A stretch of DNA of 64,000 bases, taken from the NCBI GenBank assembly GCA_036172665.1, contig CM069873.1:35888001-35952000 (forward strand). The letters are read 5' to 3'. A model generated the notes under the pieces. The model had not been told where the DNA came from and made no database searches. It was given only the letters and a program-made list of their open reading frames with translations. Positions 62,209-64,000 of this stretch are shown piece after piece; position 1 is the stretch's first letter, and every line of letters begins with the position of its first letter. The position numbers and the translations under genes were made by a program. The DNA is from Prosopocoilus inquinatus (Eukaryota; Arthropoda; Insecta; Coleoptera; Lucanidae).

Positions 62209-64000
62209 ATCGATTCTTACTCATCTATCATGTTATTTGACGTTTGGATGGACTCCAGTAACTCTGATGTGAGATACAAAGTTCTCGGACGCAGCAGAAG
62301 CTGGAAATAGTTTTGAACGAAACAACACGTATTAGCGTTGTTCCTGTGATGTATCTAATCGATCCTTACTTATCTACTATGTTATTTGACGTTTCGATGG
62401 ACTCCAGTAACTCTGATGTGAGAGACGAAATTTTCGAACGCAGCAGAATCTGGAAATAGTTTTAAATGAAACAACACGCATTAGCGTTGTTCCTGTGATG
62501 TATCTAATCGATCCTTACTCATCTATAATGTTATTTGACGTTTCGATGGACTCTAGTAACTCTGATGTGAGATACGAAGTTTTTGGACGCAGCAGGAGCT
62601 GGAAATAGTTTTAAACGAAACAACACGTATTAGCGTTGTTCCTGTGATGTATCTAATCGATCCTTACTCATCTATCATGTTATTTGACGTTTGGATGGAC
62701 TATAGTAACTCTGATGTGAGATACAAAGTTCTCGGACGCAGCAGAAGCTGGAAATAGTTTTAAACGAAACAAAACGCATTAGCGTTGTTCCTGTGATGTA
62801 TCTAATCGATCCTTACTCATCTATCATGTTATTTGACGTTTGGATGGACTCCAGTAACTCTGATGTGAGATACAAAGTTCTCGGACGCAGCAGAAGCTGG
62901 AAATAGTTTTGAAGGAAACAACACGTATTAACGTTGTTCCTGTGATGTATCTAATCGATCCTTACTTATCTATCATGTTATTTGACGTTTGGATGGACTC
63001 CAGTAACTCTGATGTGAGATACAAAGTTTTCGGACGCAGCATAAGCTGGAGATAGTTTTAAACGAAACAACACGCATTAGCGTTGTTCCTGTGATGTATC
63101 TAATCGATCCTTATTCATCTATCATGTTATTTGGCGTTTCGATGGACTCCAGTAACTCTGATGTGAGATACAAAGTTCTCGGACGCAGCAGAAGCTGGAA
63201 ATAGTTTTAAACGAAACAACACGCATTACCGTTGTTCCTGTGATGTATCTAATCGATCCTTACTCATCTATCATGTTATTTGGCGTTTCGATGGACTCCA
63301 GTAACTCTGATGTGAGATACAAAGTTCTCGGACGCAGCAGAAGCTGGAAATAGTTTTAAACGAAACAACACGTATTAGCGTTGTTCCTGTGATGTATCTA
63401 ATCGATCCTTGTTTATCTATCATGTTATTTGACGTTTCCATGGACTCTAGTAATTCTGATATGACATACGAAGTTTTTGGGCGCAGCAGGAGCTGGAAAT
63501 AGTTTTAAAAGAAGCAACACGTATTAGCGTTGGTCCTGTGATGTATCTAATCGATCCTTACTTAGCTACTATGTTATTTGACGTTTCGATGGACTCCAGT
63601 AACTCTAATGTGAGATACGAAATTTTCGGACGCAGCAGAAGCTGGAAATAGTTTTAAACGAAACAACACGTATTAGCGTTGTTCCTGTGATGTATCTAAT
63701 CGATCCTTACTCATCTATCATGTTATTTGACGTTTGGATGGACTCTAGTAACTCTGATGTGAGATACGAAATTTTCGATCGTAGCAGAATCTGGAAATAG
63801 TTTTAAATGAAACAACACGCATTATCGTTGTTCCTGTGATGTATCTAATCGATCCTTACTCATCTATCATGTTATTTGACGTTTGGATGGACTCCAGTAA
63901 CTCTGATGTGAGATACAAAGTTCTCGGACGCAGCAGAAGCTGGAAATAGTTTTGAACGAAACAACACCTATTAGCGTTGTTCCTGTGATGTATCTAATCG
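62209..64000. repeat. Long-range copy of 34398-36189 (offset 27811)
   Basis: From TCGATTCTTAC at 62209 to the last base, monomer order and private variants follow 34398-36189 without an indel: GAGAGACGAAA, CTATAATG, GGACTATAG, TTTTGAAGG with TATTAACG, GCATAAGC, CCTTATTCATC, CCTTGTTTATC with GACGTTTCCATGG, GTTGGTCC, TTCGATCGTAGCAG, GCATTATCG and CACCTATTAG. I noticed only isolated changes: GACGTTTGG versus GATGTTTGG near 62684/34873, and GATATGACAT versus GATGTGACAT near 63459. The match is cut by the window end. Confidence 0.9.

Larger units (their letters stand above)
1..64000. repeat. Satellite DNA array, 149-bp monomer, 430 tandem copies
   Basis: Every line of the window is the same unit repeated head to tail, with ATCGATCC recurring every 149 bp: 1, 150, 299, 448, and so on to 63997. 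Landmarks in order within a monomer are ATCGATCCTTA, a variable CATCTATCATG or TAGCTACTATG block, TTATTTGACGTTT, GGACTCCAGTAACTCTGATG, GGACGCAGCAGAAGCTGG, AAATAGTTTT, GAAACAACACG, CGTTGTTCCTGTGATG and TATCTA. The indels I located sum to -74 bp over 430 units, which accounts exactly for the 63,996-bp span. No inversion, gap, transposon or unique sequence interrupts it, and both window ends lie inside the array. An array like this is typical of eukaryotic centromeric or other constitutive heterochromatin; that location is inferred. The satellite family itself is not one I recognise. Copies differ by clustered substitutions that define subfamilies and higher-order units, listed separately. Confidence 0.98.

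Noticed and set aside
1..64000. CRISPR array
   Set aside because: The repeats are 149 bp and fully contiguous, with no short direct repeat plus unique spacers, and no cas genes are present.
1..64000. rDNA spacer, tRNA or snRNA gene repeats, or a minisatellite-coded protein
   Set aside because: I see no rRNA, tRNA or snRNA motif in the monomer. A unit length that is not a multiple of three, plus several stops per unit, excludes a repeat-coded protein.

Overview
The window is a single uninterrupted satellite-DNA array. From base 1 to base 64000 the sequence is a head-to-tail tandem repeat of one 149-bp monomer, always in the same orientation. There is no unique flank, gene, RNA gene, transposon or CRISPR array. 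Taking the recurring ATCGAT as phase zero, unit starts fall at 1, 150, 299 ... 63997. That makes 430 complete monomers plus a 4-base remnant. The indels I located by eye sum to -74 bp, exactly the difference between 430 x 149 and the observed span. About 400 monomers are therefore exactly 149 bp, and the exceptions are 110, 141, 146, 147, 148 or 150 bp.

A homogeneous satellite of this size indicates a eukaryotic nuclear genome, probably centromeric, pericentromeric or subtelomeric heterochromatin, or a B or sex chromosome. The monomer consensus is about 40% G+C and has 7 CpG, against about 6 expected from its base composition. This lack of CpG loss fits a lineage with little germline CpG methylation, such as many insects and other invertebrates. 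I do not recognise the satellite and cannot name a species.

Layout: (1) 1-894, array edge. (2) 895-6101 and 6102-11308, a tandem pair of 35-monomer, 5207-bp units that matched at almost every diagnostic site compared. (3) 11309-20097, a mosaic of short local duplications. (4) 20098-27098, an older related version of the 35-monomer unit in which a 12-monomer block is doubled. (5) 27099-33354, more mosaic. (6) 33355-38570, two pairs of 7-monomer duplications. (7) 38720 to about 58280, successive higher-order units of about 30, 38, 38 and 26 monomers, the full unit being about 5.66 kb. (8) About 56366-61950, a 24-monomer-offset duplication. (9) 62209-64000, a near-copy of 34398-36189 from 27811 bp away.

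Monomers fall into recurring subfamilies set by a few variable positions. The segment spanning the monomer junction is close to invariant. Each monomer also carries an imperfect dyad, AACAAC-10 nt-GTTGTT, just before that segment. No protein-coding capacity is supported. Because 149 is 2 modulo 3, every reading frame passes through all three frames of the monomer and soon meets a stop. The most interesting content is the higher-order architecture, its record of unequal exchange, and the conserved dyad and core as possible protein-binding or structural elements.
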